Assembly: GCF_022662175.1 (NCBI RefSeq)
Contig: NZ_JAKMCR010000005.1
Span: 62,001 to 126,000, forward strand
Reading direction: 5' to 3'
DNA from: Aestuariivivens marinum
GTDB lineage: Bacteria; Bacteroidota; Bacteroidia; Flavobacteriales; Flavobacteriaceae
DNA: 64,000 bases
Below are positions 35,709 to 45,326 of the stretch, piece after piece. Positions within the stretch are counted from its first letter, which is position 1, and every line of letters begins with the position of its first letter. Under the pieces are notes generated by a model that had not been told where the DNA came from, made no database searches, and worked only from the letters and a program-made list of their open reading frames with translations. A program made the translations under genes and the position numbers.

Positions 35709-36237
35709 TTAGTGTTAACAATTCTTTTAATTTAGATTTTCCTCTAGATAATTGAGTTCGCGATGACACCTCAGAAATATTTAGTATTTCTGAAATCTCT
35801 TGATGATCGTACCCTTCAATTAAATATAGCATAACAACATACCTATATTTATCTGGCAACTTACCAATTGCCACTTTTACTTCATCTAGTGTAATTGCAT
35901 CGTCTACTAACCATTTGTCATCATCAACAGTATCGACAACCTTTAAGTGCACTTCTTCCAGTTCAACTAAACGTTGTTTTTTGGATTTCAGGAAATCAAT
36001 ACTCTTATTAACGACAATACGTTTTAACCAAGCTCCAAAAGTAACCTCTGCTTTATACTGGTTCAGTTTTGTAAAAGCCTTAATAAAAGCTTCTTGAACA
36101 ACATCTTCAGCATCATTTGTATTTTTCAAAAAACGCATGGCAACAATATACATACCATCGCAGTACTGGTTGTATAACTGCAGTTGTGCCTTACGATTGT
36201 TTTGTTTACATTTTTCAATAATGTCAACTTGAAACAT
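35686..36237 (-). CDS. ECF RNA polymerase sigma factor
   Basis: A 183-residue sigma-70 family member. Region 2: YNQYCDGMYIVAMRFLKN, then DAEDVVQEAFIKAFTKLNQY. Region 4: IGKLPDKYRYVVMLYLIEG and DHQEISEILNISEVSSRTQL. It heads an operon with the putative anti-sigma protein and the DUF4097-like protein. This set is separate from the FecR/TonB set at 28-32 kb, so two independent ECF systems lie within 10 kb. Confidence 0.92.
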   Translation of the reverse strand: MFQVDIIEKCKQNNRKAQLQLYNQYCDGMYIVAMRFLKNTNDAEDVVQEAFIKAFTKLNQYKAEVTFGAWLKRIVVNKSIDFLKSKKQRLVELEEVHLKVVDTVDDDKWLVDDAITLDEVKVAIGKLPDKYRYVVMLYLIEGYDHQEISEILNISEVSSRTQLSRGKSKLKELLTLNENGTGY

Positions 36238-36420
36238 ACTTTGGTCTACATTTTGGTTTAAGCTAGTTCATATTAAAGGACGATAAAAAAATAAATATGT
36301 TGCAAATACACCATATTTTTTTTTATTTATAAGTGTAACAAATCTAAATAAATATGCGTTAGCATTTTATAGATTGCACCTAATTAAAGTATCTTTACAT
36401 CCCAAAAATTGCTATATATT

Positions 36421-36975
36421 ATGAATACTTTTTTAAAACAGTTAATGGCAATACTACTTATTGTTGCCCTTGGAGTTTTTGTTTATTCTTATCTCAATGA
36501 TGGCTTTCAAAAGCCAAAGAGTCCAAAAAAAACAGTGAGCTTTAAAGTTGATGATTTAAAACTTGAAGTATTTTATAACAGACCTTCAAAACGTGGTCGA
36601 GAAATTTTTGGGGCCCTTGTTCCTTACAATGAAGTTTGGCGTACTGGGGCCAATGAAGCTACCACTTTTGAGACTAATAAAGCCTTAAAAATTGTTAACG
36701 ATTCACTTGAGGCTGGTAAATATACCTTGTGGACTATCCCTAACGATACAGCATGGCAGGTTATTTTTAATGCCAAACAATATGAATGGGGCGTAGACCA
36801 TACCACACTAAAACCCCTTAGAGAACCGAATTTTGATGTAGTTAAGGTTTTGGTTCCAGTGAAAAAAATAGATCATGTGGTTGAACAATTTACAATAGCT
36901 TTTGATAATTCAACTGACAATCTTTTTTTAACCATGGCTTGGGATAATGTAAAAATCGAAGTCCCGCTAAAATAA
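36421..36975 (+). CDS. DUF2911 family membrane-anchored protein
   Basis: A 184-residue paralogue of the DUF2911 protein at 13097. An N-terminal hydrophobic segment (FLKQLMAILLIVALGVFVYSY) acts as membrane anchor or uncleaved signal. The domain carries LEVFYNRPSKRGREIFG, VWRTGANEATTFE, AGKYTLWTIPN and WQVIFNAKQYEWG. The ATG at 36421 is used; the upstream one at 36409 is an alternative. The function of the family is unknown. Confidence 0.87.
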   Translation: MNTFLKQLMAILLIVALGVFVYSYLNDGFQKPKSPKKTVSFKVDDLKLEVFYNRPSKRGREIFGALVPYNEVWRTGANEATTFETNKALKIVNDSLEAGKYTLWTIPNDTAWQVIFNAKQYEWGVDHTTLKPLREPNFDVVKVLVPVKKIDHVVEQFTIAFDNSTDNLFLTMAWDNVKIEVPLK

Positions 36976-37140
36976 GTTGGCTATTTGCAGTAGTAGTCTT
37001 TAGAAAAACCATTTTATAAATCACTTGTTCATTATAATAGTTCACTTAAAGTTACAATAGTCAAAAGACTACTAAACATTTGTGCTTTTTTGTACATATA
37101 AAACTAAAAATTGTAAATTAGTGAATCAATCGTTTAGTAA

Positions 37141-38211
37141 GTGACTAAGAAAAAACCAAAGACTTTAAAAGAAAACAAAGGTATTCCTGAAACAGGAATA
37201 ACCAATACAGCTTCTATTGTCTCCTTTAAAAATAAACGTAAATACATTTTAGACACAGATACTTTAGTCAATGGTATTTTAAATAAAAACATATCTTCTT
37301 TAAGCAGGGGCATCACTCTTATTGAAAGTAAAAATCCGAATCATTCAGAGCAAGCTAGACTAATTATAAAAACATGTTTACCTCATGCAAACAAATCCAT
37401 TAGGATTGGAATTACTGGAGTGCCGGGTGTAGGTAAAAGTACTTTTATTGAGGCTTTAGGAAAACACCTAACATCCCAGGGCAAAAGAGTTGCTGTTTTG
37501 GCAGTAGACCCCTCTAGTGCCATATCCAAAGGTAGTATATTAGGCGATAAAACCCGAATGGAAACCTTGGTGAAAGACAAAAATGCTTATGTACGACCAT
37601 CAGCCTCTGGTGATACCTTAGGTGGTGTAGCCAGAAAAACAAGAGAATCTATTATACTTTGTGAAGCAGCTGGCTTTAACGTCATAATTATTGAAACCGT
37701 TGGTGTTGGACAAAGTGAAACAGTCGTACACAGTATGGTTGATTTTTTTCTATTGTTAAAACTTGCAGGTGCGGGTGACGAATTACAAGGTTTAAAACGC
37801 GGTATTATTGAAATGGCTGATGCCATTGCCATTAATAAATCGGATGGTGATAACTTAAAACGTGCAAAACTAGCTCAGGTTGAATTTAATAGAGCGCTTC
37901 ATTTATATCCTGAAAAAACTTCAGGTTGGCAACCTAAGGTAACGACTTGTAGTGCTTTACAAAATGAAGGCATTGATACGATTTGGAAACTTATTCTAGA
38001 ATATAAACAAATCACAACAAATAATAACTTCTTCGATAAAAAACGATACCAACAAAATAAGTTTTGGCTGATCCAGACCATTGAATCCGAGTTAAAGTAT
38101 AATTTCTTTAATTCAGATAAAATAAAAAAAGAGCTCGAAAAACAATTAGTTCTAGTCGAACAGAATAAAACCACTCCTTTTGCTGCTGCAGATTATTTAT
38201 TATCTCTTTAG
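37141..38211 (+). CDS. meaB: Methylmalonyl-CoA mutase accessory GTPase
   Basis: A 356-residue G3E-type GTPase (MeaB/ArgK family) that protects and loads methylmalonyl-CoA mutase with adenosylcobalamin. The P-loop GVPGVGKST is near residue 94. AVLAVDPSSAISKGSILGDK and ETLVKDKNAYVRPSASGDTLGG are signature blocks, and GVGQSETVVHSMVDFF is switch-like. INKSDGDNLKRAK is the NKxD base-recognition motif. The start is GTG. The mutase genes are not in the window. The 3' end overlaps the convergent epimerase gene by 12 bases. Confidence 0.93.
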   Translation: MTKKKPKTLKENKGIPETGITNTASIVSFKNKRKYILDTDTLVNGILNKNISSLSRGITLIESKNPNHSEQARLIIKTCLPHANKSIRIGITGVPGVGKSTFIEALGKHLTSQGKRVAVLAVDPSSAISKGSILGDKTRMETLVKDKNAYVRPSASGDTLGGVARKTRESIILCEAAGFNVIIIETVGVGQSETVVHSMVDFFLLLKLAGAGDELQGLKRGIIEMADAIAINKSDGDNLKRAKLAQVEFNRALHLYPEKTSGWQPKVTTCSALQNEGIDTIWKLILEYKQITTNNNFFDKKRYQQNKFWLIQTIESELKYNFFNSDKIKKELEKQLVLVEQNKTTPFAAADYLLSL

Positions 38212-39147
38212 AACGCTTGATTTATACCATTCAATCTGATGTTTTACAGCCTCCATCAATGTTGTTTTCGGGTTATAATCCAATAATTTTCTAGCTTTTT
38301 CTATAACAGCCTTAGTACGAAATTGATCACCCGGGCGCTTTGGTATCACATTTAGGTGAATAGGTTTACCCAAAATACTCTTTACTGCTTCAATGCCTTG
38401 CTTAGTGGTATATTCTTTATCTGTTCCCAAATTAATGATTTCCCCATCCATAACAGATGTTTTATCTATAACACCAACTATACCTTCAACAATATCACCC
38501 ACATAGGTAAAGCTCCTTAAATGTTTATCACTGCCTTCAAATAAAGGAAAGGAAGTGCCTTTTATTCCCGAGTCAATTAACTTGGTAAACATTTTTTCAG
38601 GGCGTTCCCGAGGGCCTATTACCGAATATAACCTCAGCGAACAGGTTCTTAGCTTTTTTTCTCTACTTTGCTGAAGCACTAATTGCTCAGCTGCTAATTT
38701 TGTTACTCCATAAAAAGATGCAGGTTTAGGTATTGCATCTTCATCAAATGTGGCTTCCAGACCATAAACAGAGGAAGTTCCTATATTAACCAGTAGCTTT
38801 AAATTTGGCAAACCAAGAGCATAGTCTATTAAATGTTTTGTCGCCAGCACATTATTCTGCAAATAATCCTGAAATGTAGAATGAGTAGAAATTCCAGGTT
38901 GGGCTGCAAAGTGAAAAATATAATCAATCTCTTTGGGTAAAGTTTCAACTAAATCTTCATCATTTAAATTTTTATTGATGACCGAAATACCAACTGAATT
39001 TAAGCTCCTTTCATTCAATTTCTTTAAACCCACATCATAATGAGACGAAAAATTATCTACTCCAACAACCTCATGTCCCAAAGCTTTTAAAGCTTCAGCT
39101 GTATGTGATCCTATAAAACCTGCTGCCCCAGTAACTAAAATATTCAT
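38200..39147 (-). CDS. NAD-dependent sugar-nucleotide epimerase/dehydratase
   Basis: A 315-residue extended SDR enzyme. The Rossmann motif TGAAGFIGSH is at residues 6-15, the catalytic pair YGVTK is near 150, and SSVYG precedes it. RLYSVIGPRERPEKMF is typical for the UDP-glucuronate or UDP-glucose 4-epimerase group. The substrate is not certain. It probably supplies a sugar for envelope polysaccharide. Its start overlaps the PAP2 gene stop by 4 bases, so the two are translationally coupled. Confidence 0.85.
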   Translation of the reverse strand: MNILVTGAAGFIGSHTAEALKALGHEVVGVDNFSSHYDVGLKKLNERSLNSVGISVINKNLNDEDLVETLPKEIDYIFHFAAQPGISTHSTFQDYLQNNVLATKHLIDYALGLPNLKLLVNIGTSSVYGLEATFDEDAIPKPASFYGVTKLAAEQLVLQQSREKKLRTCSLRLYSVIGPRERPEKMFTKLIDSGIKGTSFPLFEGSDKHLRSFTYVGDIVEGIVGVIDKTSVMDGEIINLGTDKEYTTKQGIEAVKSILGKPIHLNVIPKRPGDQFRTKAVIEKARKLLDYNPKTTLMEAVKHQIEWYKSSVLKR

Positions 39148-39731
39148 ACTGGTTCTGGTTTATAAAGTTGAAAGCGTTTCAACAAATATTTTGCCAATTT
39201 ATGGAACAGGTATCCAGATATAGCTCCAAATATTAACCCACAGACAATATCCAACGGATAATGTACGCCTACATAAATTCTACTATAAGCAACAATAAAA
39301 CTAATACCCACTAGCACATATATAATCCATTTATAAAATGGCTTTAGTAATAACCCACCAAATACAGCTACCGCCATAGAATTAGAGGCATGCCCAGAGA
39401 AAAAACCATATAAACCGCAACGCACCGCTATAAACCTCATATGTTCCATCACGCCTTCTGTTCTACAGGGACGAGTACGTTCAAAAACACGCTTAAACAA
39501 ATTAGTAGATTGGTCTGTAAAGGTTATCATTAAGGCAAGTACAAATACTAAAAAAACCACAGACTTAAACCCAAATTTTTTATATAAAAAATAAAAAAGT
39601 ATTAGCCCTAATACAGGCCCAAAAAACAACTTGTTTGTTATGGTCAGCCATAAAACATCCCATGGTTCCGATCCTAAAGTATTTAAATATAAAAAGAGTT
39701 CGTTATCGTATTGCAGAATTTTGTCCAACAT
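39144..39731 (-). CDS. PAP2 family phosphatase
   Basis: A 195-residue membrane phosphatase with five to six helices. The three PAP2 motifs are KRVFERTRP, FFSGHASNSM and SRIYVGVHYPLDIVCG, giving catalytic His residues and phosphate-binding Arg. Family members remove phosphate from undecaprenyl pyrophosphate or phosphatidic acid. Coupling with a sugar-nucleotide enzyme suggests a role in undecaprenyl-phosphate recycling, but this is inference. Confidence 0.88.
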   Translation of the reverse strand: MLDKILQYDNELFLYLNTLGSEPWDVLWLTITNKLFFGPVLGLILFYFLYKKFGFKSVVFLVFVLALMITFTDQSTNLFKRVFERTRPCRTEGVMEHMRFIAVRCGLYGFFSGHASNSMAVAVFGGLLLKPFYKWIIYVLVGISFIVAYSRIYVGVHYPLDIVCGLIFGAISGYLFHKLAKYLLKRFQLYKPEPV

Positions 39732-39741
39732 TTTTGATAGA

Positions 39742-39969
39742 TTATTCTTCGTATTTCGCTATTTCTCGGTCATAAAATTGAGTCGCCAACCGGATAGCAT
39801 TTTCTGTTTCTATTTCTAGCTCCTTTTGGTCTTCGGCATCAAAATCCTCGAACCATTCCACATCATCATCTTCAAGATTAATTATGAACCTTGGAAACTC
39901 TGTATGAATCACATAAATAGCATTGGGATATTCTGAATTATCACCTAATATGAATTTTGGTAAGATCAT
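39742..39969 (-). CDS. Small acidic conserved-looking protein
   Basis: A 75-residue protein with segments NAIYVIHTEFPRFIINL and EDDDVEWFEDFDAEDQKELE. It is strongly acidic with no membrane helix. It sits between MATE and PAP2 on the same strand with gaps of about 10 bases, so it is expressed with them. I recognise no family; its tight operon placement and composition suggest a true gene. Confidence 0.75.
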   Translation of the reverse strand: MILPKFILGDNSEYPNAIYVIHTEFPRFIINLEDDDVEWFEDFDAEDQKELEIETENAIRLATQFYDREIAKYEE

Positions 39970-39982
39970 AATCTATTCTTAT

Positions 39983-41362
39983 TTAGTTGTTTGACAAAAT
40001 TAACTTTTTAGTCAAATAATTAAACCTAATATACAATAAAATAGCTGCCGTAGTTAAGCCTGCAAGTAAGCCCAACCATATACCAAAACTACCATAAGTC
40101 TCTTCTTTTCCAAAAAACCAACTTACTGGAAACCCTACCAACCAATACGATATAAAAGTGATTATAGTTGGTATTTTTACATCTTGCAGTCCCCGTAAAG
40201 CACCTAAAACAATAACTTGGATACTATCACTTATTTGAAAAATTGAAGCAGCAATTAATAATTTTGAGGCTATAGCGATTACTTCTGTATTATCATTTAG
40301 ATTCTTAATATCATCAAAATCGACATAAAGTTTTGGTAATTGATTATGGAATGCAAAGAAAATAATAGCGAAGCACACAGCAAATAAGGTTCCCATTAAG
40401 AAAAGGGAAAATGCAATTCGTCTTAATTCATAAAATGCTTGTAGTCCTTTTTGGTTACCAACACGAATCATGGATGCTACACTTAGTCCCATAGCCACCA
40501 TGAAAGTCATCGATGATAGATTTAATGCAATTTGGTTTGCTGCTTGAGGATTCTTTCCCAATAAACCACTTAGCCAAATAGCAGCAGTAAAAATAGCTAC
40601 CTCAAAAAACATTTGCATAGAGCTAGGGGCTCCAAGGTTAATTATTTTTTGCAGCATCCTTTTACTTAAAACAAAAAACTTAATATTGGTAACAAATGCT
40701 TTGGATTTATCCTTTCCTTTTAACAAGTACCAAAGGTGCCCCACCATAATAAACCTTGAAGCCAAAGTACCATAAGCCGCTCCAACAATACCCAATGCAG
40801 GAAAACCTAACTTTCCGAATATTAAAATATAATTTAACAAAACATTCACCACATTGGCTAAAATAGTGGCATACATGGGATATTTGGTCATTGACAAACC
40901 ATCTCCAAACTGTTTAAACGCCTGAAAAACAACTAATGGTATAAGTGAAAATGCCACTAAATCTAAATATGGCATTGCCAATATAACCACTTCATCAGGC
41001 TGTTTCATTAAATACATCAATGGTTTTGCAAAAAACACCAATAAAAAAAGTAACACACCCAAAACAGTACACAAAAATAAGCCATGTTTAAAGGCTGATT
41101 TTCCTTTTACAAAATCCTGGGCTGAATCTGCTTCGGCTATTAAAGGCGTGATGGCAGTACTAAAACCAATCCCTAAAGACATAGCAATAAACATAAAACT
41201 ATTGCCCAAAGACACAGCTGCCAATTCTGCTGTACCTAATTGCCCTACCATAATGTTGTCAATAAAACTAACAAAAGTATGTCCCAACATACCTAACATA
41301 ACTGGGGCTGCCAATTGCCAATTGTATTTAAATTCTTTGGTATAGTTTTTTATCAGCATCAT
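39983..41362 (-). CDS. MATE family efflux transporter
   Basis: A 459-residue protein with about twelve membrane helices in two related halves. PVMLGMLGHTFVSFIDNIMVGQLGTAELAAVSLGN opens the first half in the usual MATE pattern (residues about 16-50, described here in pieces: LGHTFVSFIDNIMVG and LGTAELAAVSLGN). The second half starts near LINLGAPSSMQMFFEVAIF. MATE proteins export drugs or metabolites with Na+ or H+. It has no linked regulator. It is the first gene of the run MATE, acidic protein, PAP2, epimerase. Confidence 0.9.
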   Translation of the reverse strand: MMLIKNYTKEFKYNWQLAAPVMLGMLGHTFVSFIDNIMVGQLGTAELAAVSLGNSFMFIAMSLGIGFSTAITPLIAEADSAQDFVKGKSAFKHGLFLCTVLGVLLFLLVFFAKPLMYLMKQPDEVVILAMPYLDLVAFSLIPLVVFQAFKQFGDGLSMTKYPMYATILANVVNVLLNYILIFGKLGFPALGIVGAAYGTLASRFIMVGHLWYLLKGKDKSKAFVTNIKFFVLSKRMLQKIINLGAPSSMQMFFEVAIFTAAIWLSGLLGKNPQAANQIALNLSSMTFMVAMGLSVASMIRVGNQKGLQAFYELRRIAFSLFLMGTLFAVCFAIIFFAFHNQLPKLYVDFDDIKNLNDNTEVIAIASKLLIAASIFQISDSIQVIVLGALRGLQDVKIPTIITFISYWLVGFPVSWFFGKEETYGSFGIWLGLLAGLTTAAILLYIRFNYLTKKLILSNN

Positions 41363-41480
41363 GCAAAAATAAACTTTAGCATTGTGAATATTATCGTTTA
41401 GCCAAAAGATTTGACCAAATCTTGGTGAAAATTGTTAATAAATTACAGCAACACTCTTAATATCAAATGGTTATTTTTTG

Positions 41481-41488
41481 TAAGTTTG
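41481..41488 (+). promoter_or_regulatory. Promoter -7 element of a possible small RNA
   Basis: TAAGTTTG, a perfect match to TAnnTTTG, in an intergenic region and on the strand that carries the terminator 120 bases further on. Confidence 0.45.
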
Positions 41489-41492
41489 GAAT

Positions 41493-41632
41493 GCTATTAT
41501 CCAAAATCCATTTAATCGAACAATTTTTAGAAAATATATATAGAAACATTTGGCTTTTATTTTATTAGGGATTAAAAATATTTTGGCTTACTCGTTTCGA
41601 TATTCAAGAGGGGAAATTTTTCCCCTTTTTTA
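41493..41632 (+). ncRNA. Candidate small RNA (promoter to terminator)
   Basis: From the TAAGTTTG box to the hairpin at 41609-41632 lie about 140 bases with no convincing ORF, though a 25-codon frame from 41491 exists. The next gene starts at 41711 with its own TACCTTTG element (41681-41688), so the terminated transcript would be separate from it. Confidence 0.35.
41609..41632 (+). terminator. Intergenic terminator
   Basis: AGGGGAAA / TTTCCCCT with a short loop, then a T-run. It follows no annotated gene on this strand. Confidence 0.6.
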
Positions 41633-41680
41633 TTATATTTAATTAACATTTATTTTAAACAATACAAATGCTTCTTTAGC

Positions 41681-41688
41681 TACCTTTG
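41681..41688 (+). promoter_or_regulatory. Promoter -7 element of the PD40 gene
   Basis: TACCTTTG fits TAnnTTTG, 22 bases before the start codon at 41711. Confidence 0.5.
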
Positions 41689-41710
41689 ACTGTATACCAA
41701 ATTAAAGTCT

Positions 41711-42640
41711 ATGAAGTTCTTCCATACATTTTTCTTAATTATAATATCCTCTATTGGTTTTTCTCAACAACACGTTGTCGAACCTTTTTTACCAAATATT
41801 GTTAAACAATTTCCTAATGTTAGGGATGTAACCATATCTCCTAATGGTGATGAGATTATGCTTACTGCACAAAGTGTTAATGGTAACCTCTCAGCCATTA
41901 TTCATTTAAAAAAAGAAAGTAATAGTTGGGGGAACCCTCAAATAGCCTCTTTTTCTGGTAAGTATTTCGATTTAGAGCCTTGTTTTTCACCTGATGGCCT
42001 AAAACTTTATTTTGTGTCTACCCGATCATTGACTTCTGACTCCAACAAACCTAAGGATTTTGACATTTGGTATGTTGAACGTCAATCTTTAAATGCTAAT
42101 TGGTCTGAACCAAAAAATATGGGAAGCCCTATAAATACCGAACACGGTGAATTTTACCCATCTATTGCCCTAAACGGAAACTTTTATTTTACTAGAGACG
42201 ACACAAACATAAAAAGAAAGGATGACATCTATTTTAGTAAATATAATAATGGCCAATATGCTGAACCCAAAGCATTATCGGCTAGTATTAACTCTGAAGG
42301 TTACGAGTATAATGCCTTTATAGCTCCAGATGAATCCTATTTAATTTTTGGTAGTTACAATAGAACAGATAGTTATGGCAGTGGTGATCTTTATATTAGT
42401 TACAAAACAAAAACCCTTTGGAGTAAAGCTGAAAATATGGGTGATATTATCAATTCTAGTAAAATGGATTATTGCCCATTTGTTGACACCAAAACCAATA
42501 CTTTATATTTTACAAGTAAACGCGATAACACCAAAATCCTATTAGATGACCCTTTAAACATAGAGGAGTTAATTGCTGAATTGAACAGATACAATAATGG
42601 CTCAAGCAGACTGTATAGAATATCCTTCGAAAAGTTATAA
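41711..42640 (+). CDS. Secreted PD40 beta-propeller protein
   Basis: A 309-residue protein with a signal peptide (MKFFHTFFLIIISSIGFSQ). PD40/TolB-type blades are visible: VTISPNGDEIMLTAQ, PCFSPDGLKLYFVSTRS, YPSIALNGNFYFTRDD, FIAPDESYLIFGSYN and CPFVDTKTNTLYFTSKRD. Such propellers bind proteins or sugars; no enzyme site is seen. It lies in the periplasm or on the surface. Monocistronic, convergent with the esterase gene. Confidence 0.85.
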   Translation: MKFFHTFFLIIISSIGFSQQHVVEPFLPNIVKQFPNVRDVTISPNGDEIMLTAQSVNGNLSAIIHLKKESNSWGNPQIASFSGKYFDLEPCFSPDGLKLYFVSTRSLTSDSNKPKDFDIWYVERQSLNANWSEPKNMGSPINTEHGEFYPSIALNGNFYFTRDDTNIKRKDDIYFSKYNNGQYAEPKALSASINSEGYEYNAFIAPDESYLIFGSYNRTDSYGSGDLYISYKTKTLWSKAENMGDIINSSKMDYCPFVDTKTNTLYFTSKRDNTKILLDDPLNIEELIAELNRYNNGSSRLYRISFEKL

Positions 42641-42651
42641 ATTATAATATA

Positions 42652-44103
42652 TTATTCAACATGCTTAGCATCATTCCAGTCATCTGTTCTAAATGAAGAT
42701 GCAGGCAAGAGATTAGTATCAAATAAACTTCCTTTAACCCAATTGCGCCAAGCATATCGTACTGCAACAGGAGTTTTTACATGACCACTTGTTACAAATA
42801 CACGGTTACCGTTTATAATCTTTGCATCGGCTGGATAGAAAACTTTATCCTCACCAGCTATCTCAAATCCAGTTAAATTGGTAAATGTATAAAGTCCCTT
42901 TTCGGCATTTTGAAATTGTAACATTAATCCACCCTCATGAGCAATCATGGAATTGTATATTGGTCCCGAAAAATCAATAGTTTTATAACCATAGGATTTA
43001 TGTAATGCAATAAATAATAGTCTATTGGCCACCTCTTTCTTTTTCGCCGGATGAATACAATTGGCCTCACCGATATCCATTGTAATTGCTATTCCAGAAT
43101 TTGGTATAAGATCAACACATTTGAGTTGGGTTTCACGTATATAAGCTGAGTTATTAGAAACCTCAAAGGCATTATTGTCGCCATATAAAAAAGGGGCAAT
43201 TTGCACATAATAGAATGGAAAGTCTCCAATATTCCAACGGGATCGCCAATCTTTAACCATAGCTGGAAAACGCTCTTTGTATTCAGAAGGTTTATCTCGA
43301 TTGCTCTCACCTTGGTACCATAAGGTGCCTTTTATTGTATATGGAATTAATGGATTTATCATAGCATTGAATAAGGCTGTAGGAATATGATTGGTTTGTT
43401 TATTAATATCCACACTATCTAGATCAACAGTTTGGTAAGTATTCATATATTCCTTACTTATCCAAGCTTCTACTTTACTACCTCCCCATGAGGTATGAAT
43501 AAGACCCACAGGAACATCTAAAATTTTCTGCAATTGCTCACCAAAAAAATAGGCAACGGCACTAAACTCCATCACATTAATAGAACTCGCTTCTTCCCAT
43601 CCATCGTAACTATCAATATTGTTCAAAGGTAGTTTTGCACCCTTTCGATGTACAGTAAACAACCTTAAATTAGGGTTATTTGCATTAGCTACTGCATGTA
43701 ATGCACCAAATGTAGGTTGGCCGTTATAGCCAGAAAGTGGCTGTTGCATATTAGATTGACCTGAGCACAACCAAACTTCACCAAATAATATATTCTTTAA
43801 AAGAATATTGGATGTTCTACTAAAAATTTTAATTATTTGTGCCTCTTTGCTATTGGTAGTCATTACTTTAACCTTCCAATTCCCTTCCTTATCGGCTAAA
43901 ATATTTATACTCTCATGCAACCAAGATGCTTCAATGGAAATATCCTCAAAAGGATCTGCCCAGCCCCACAGAGTAACATCAGTATCACGTTGTAATACCA
44001 TATTTGAAGATACAATAGCTGGAAGCTTAATTTCGGCTTGTAAAAATTGAACCCACAGGAATCCTACGAGCATCAATAGTTGAAGACACTTTTTTGTGTT
44101 CAT
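42652..44103 (-). CDS. Sialate O-acetylesterase (SGNH type)
   Basis: A 483-residue secreted esterase with a signal peptide (residues 1-23). The nucleophile block GEVWLCSGQSNM has Ser117. GLIHTSWGGSKVEAWIS, LWYQGESNRDKPSEY and DIGEANCIHPAKK (Asp and His of the triad) complete the SGNH fold. The family removes acetyl groups from sialic acid or from plant polysaccharides. There is no polysaccharide-utilisation locus nearby; the gene is alone. Confidence 0.9.
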   Translation of the reverse strand: MNTKKCLQLLMLVGFLWVQFLQAEIKLPAIVSSNMVLQRDTDVTLWGWADPFEDISIEASWLHESINILADKEGNWKVKVMTTNSKEAQIIKIFSRTSNILLKNILFGEVWLCSGQSNMQQPLSGYNGQPTFGALHAVANANNPNLRLFTVHRKGAKLPLNNIDSYDGWEEASSINVMEFSAVAYFFGEQLQKILDVPVGLIHTSWGGSKVEAWISKEYMNTYQTVDLDSVDINKQTNHIPTALFNAMINPLIPYTIKGTLWYQGESNRDKPSEYKERFPAMVKDWRSRWNIGDFPFYYVQIAPFLYGDNNAFEVSNNSAYIRETQLKCVDLIPNSGIAITMDIGEANCIHPAKKKEVANRLLFIALHKSYGYKTIDFSGPIYNSMIAHEGGLMLQFQNAEKGLYTFTNLTGFEIAGEDKVFYPADAKIINGNRVFVTSGHVKTPVAVRYAWRNWVKGSLFDTNLLPASSFRTDDWNDAKHVE

Positions 44104-44260
44104 GTATTTAATATTTATAGAATTATACTTTTAAAAAATCATTGATTATTAACCTAACAAAGCTTTGTCTTAAATATAAAAAGAAAATAAATGTAATTCA
44201 CAAAGGCCTCTAAATACAAATACTAATATGATTGATAGCAATCTTTTTAAAATTTAATTG

Positions 44261-45202
44261 CTATAAATCAATAGCCTGTTTTTTAGCTTCTTCAAACTCT
44301 TTTACAATATCCTTAACAATTGTAGTCACGGGCTTAATATCGTGGATTAATCCAGAAATCTGCCCTATTTCCAACTCCCCTTCTTCTAAATCACCTTCAA
44401 ACATGCCCTTTTTTGCACGTGCTCGTCCAAGAAGTTCCTTAAGTTGCTCTATTGTTGGTCCTGTTTTGTATAGTTCTTGAACTTGATTGTAAAATTTATT
44501 CTTGATTAGCCGTACTGGAGCTAATTCTTTCAAGGTCAATTGGGTATCTCCCTCTTTAGCATTAACAATAGCCTGTTTAAATAATTGATGTGCAGAACTT
44601 TCTTCACTTGCAGCAAACCTGCTCCCTATCTGTACACCATCTGCTCCCAAAACCATGGTAGCCAACATAGCTCTTCCCGTAGCTATACCTCCTGCAGCTA
44701 TTAATGGTATATTTATTTGTTCCTTAACCATAAGGATTAAGGTCAATGTAGTGGTCTCTTCCCTGCCATTATGTCCTCCAGCCTCAAAGCCCTCAGCAAC
44801 TATAGCATCGACACCTGCTTCTTGTGCCTTCAAGGCAAACTTCACACTACTTACTACATGCACTACAGTAATACCCTTGTCTTTCAACCAAGAAGTCCAT
44901 GTTTTTGGATTTCCAGCCGAAGTAAAGACAACCTTCACCCCTTCATCTACAATAATTTCCATAATTTCTTGAATATTGGGATATAACATGGGTACATTAA
45001 CACCAAATGGTTTATTGGTTGCCTTTTTACACTTTTGGATGTGTTCCCTAAGCACATCAGGGTACATGGATCCTGCTCCTATCATTCCCAAAACCCCAGC
45101 ATTACTAGCAGCCGATGCCAAACGCCAACCACTATTCCACACCATGCCCGCTTGTACGATAGGATATTTAATATGGAATAGTTGTGTTATTCTATTGGTC
45201 AT
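44261..45202 (-). CDS. Nitronate monooxygenase-like flavoprotein
   Basis: A 313-residue TIM-barrel FMN enzyme. KYPIVQAGMVWNSGWRLASA, EGFEAGGHNGREE, PLIAAGGIATGRAML and GADGVQIGSRF are the NMO/2-nitropropane dioxygenase blocks. The same fold includes FabK enoyl-ACP reductases, which this group resembles in length, so either activity is possible. Cytoplasmic. It stands alone between the esterase and mnmA. Confidence 0.83.
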   Translation of the reverse strand: MTNRITQLFHIKYPIVQAGMVWNSGWRLASAASNAGVLGMIGAGSMYPDVLREHIQKCKKATNKPFGVNVPMLYPNIQEIMEIIVDEGVKVVFTSAGNPKTWTSWLKDKGITVVHVVSSVKFALKAQEAGVDAIVAEGFEAGGHNGREETTTLTLILMVKEQINIPLIAAGGIATGRAMLATMVLGADGVQIGSRFAASEESSAHQLFKQAIVNAKEGDTQLTLKELAPVRLIKNKFYNQVQELYKTGPTIEQLKELLGRARAKKGMFEGDLEEGELEIGQISGLIHDIKPVTTIVKDIVKEFEEAKKQAIDL

Positions 45203-45326
45203 AAAGAAATGTTTCTAAAATGGAAAATTATGAATTATATCCCTAAAGTGAAAGTTAAGATGAAATTTAAGAAATGATATTTCCCATTCGTCACACTGCT
45301 TCCATTTCGAAATGAGACTAAAAAGC

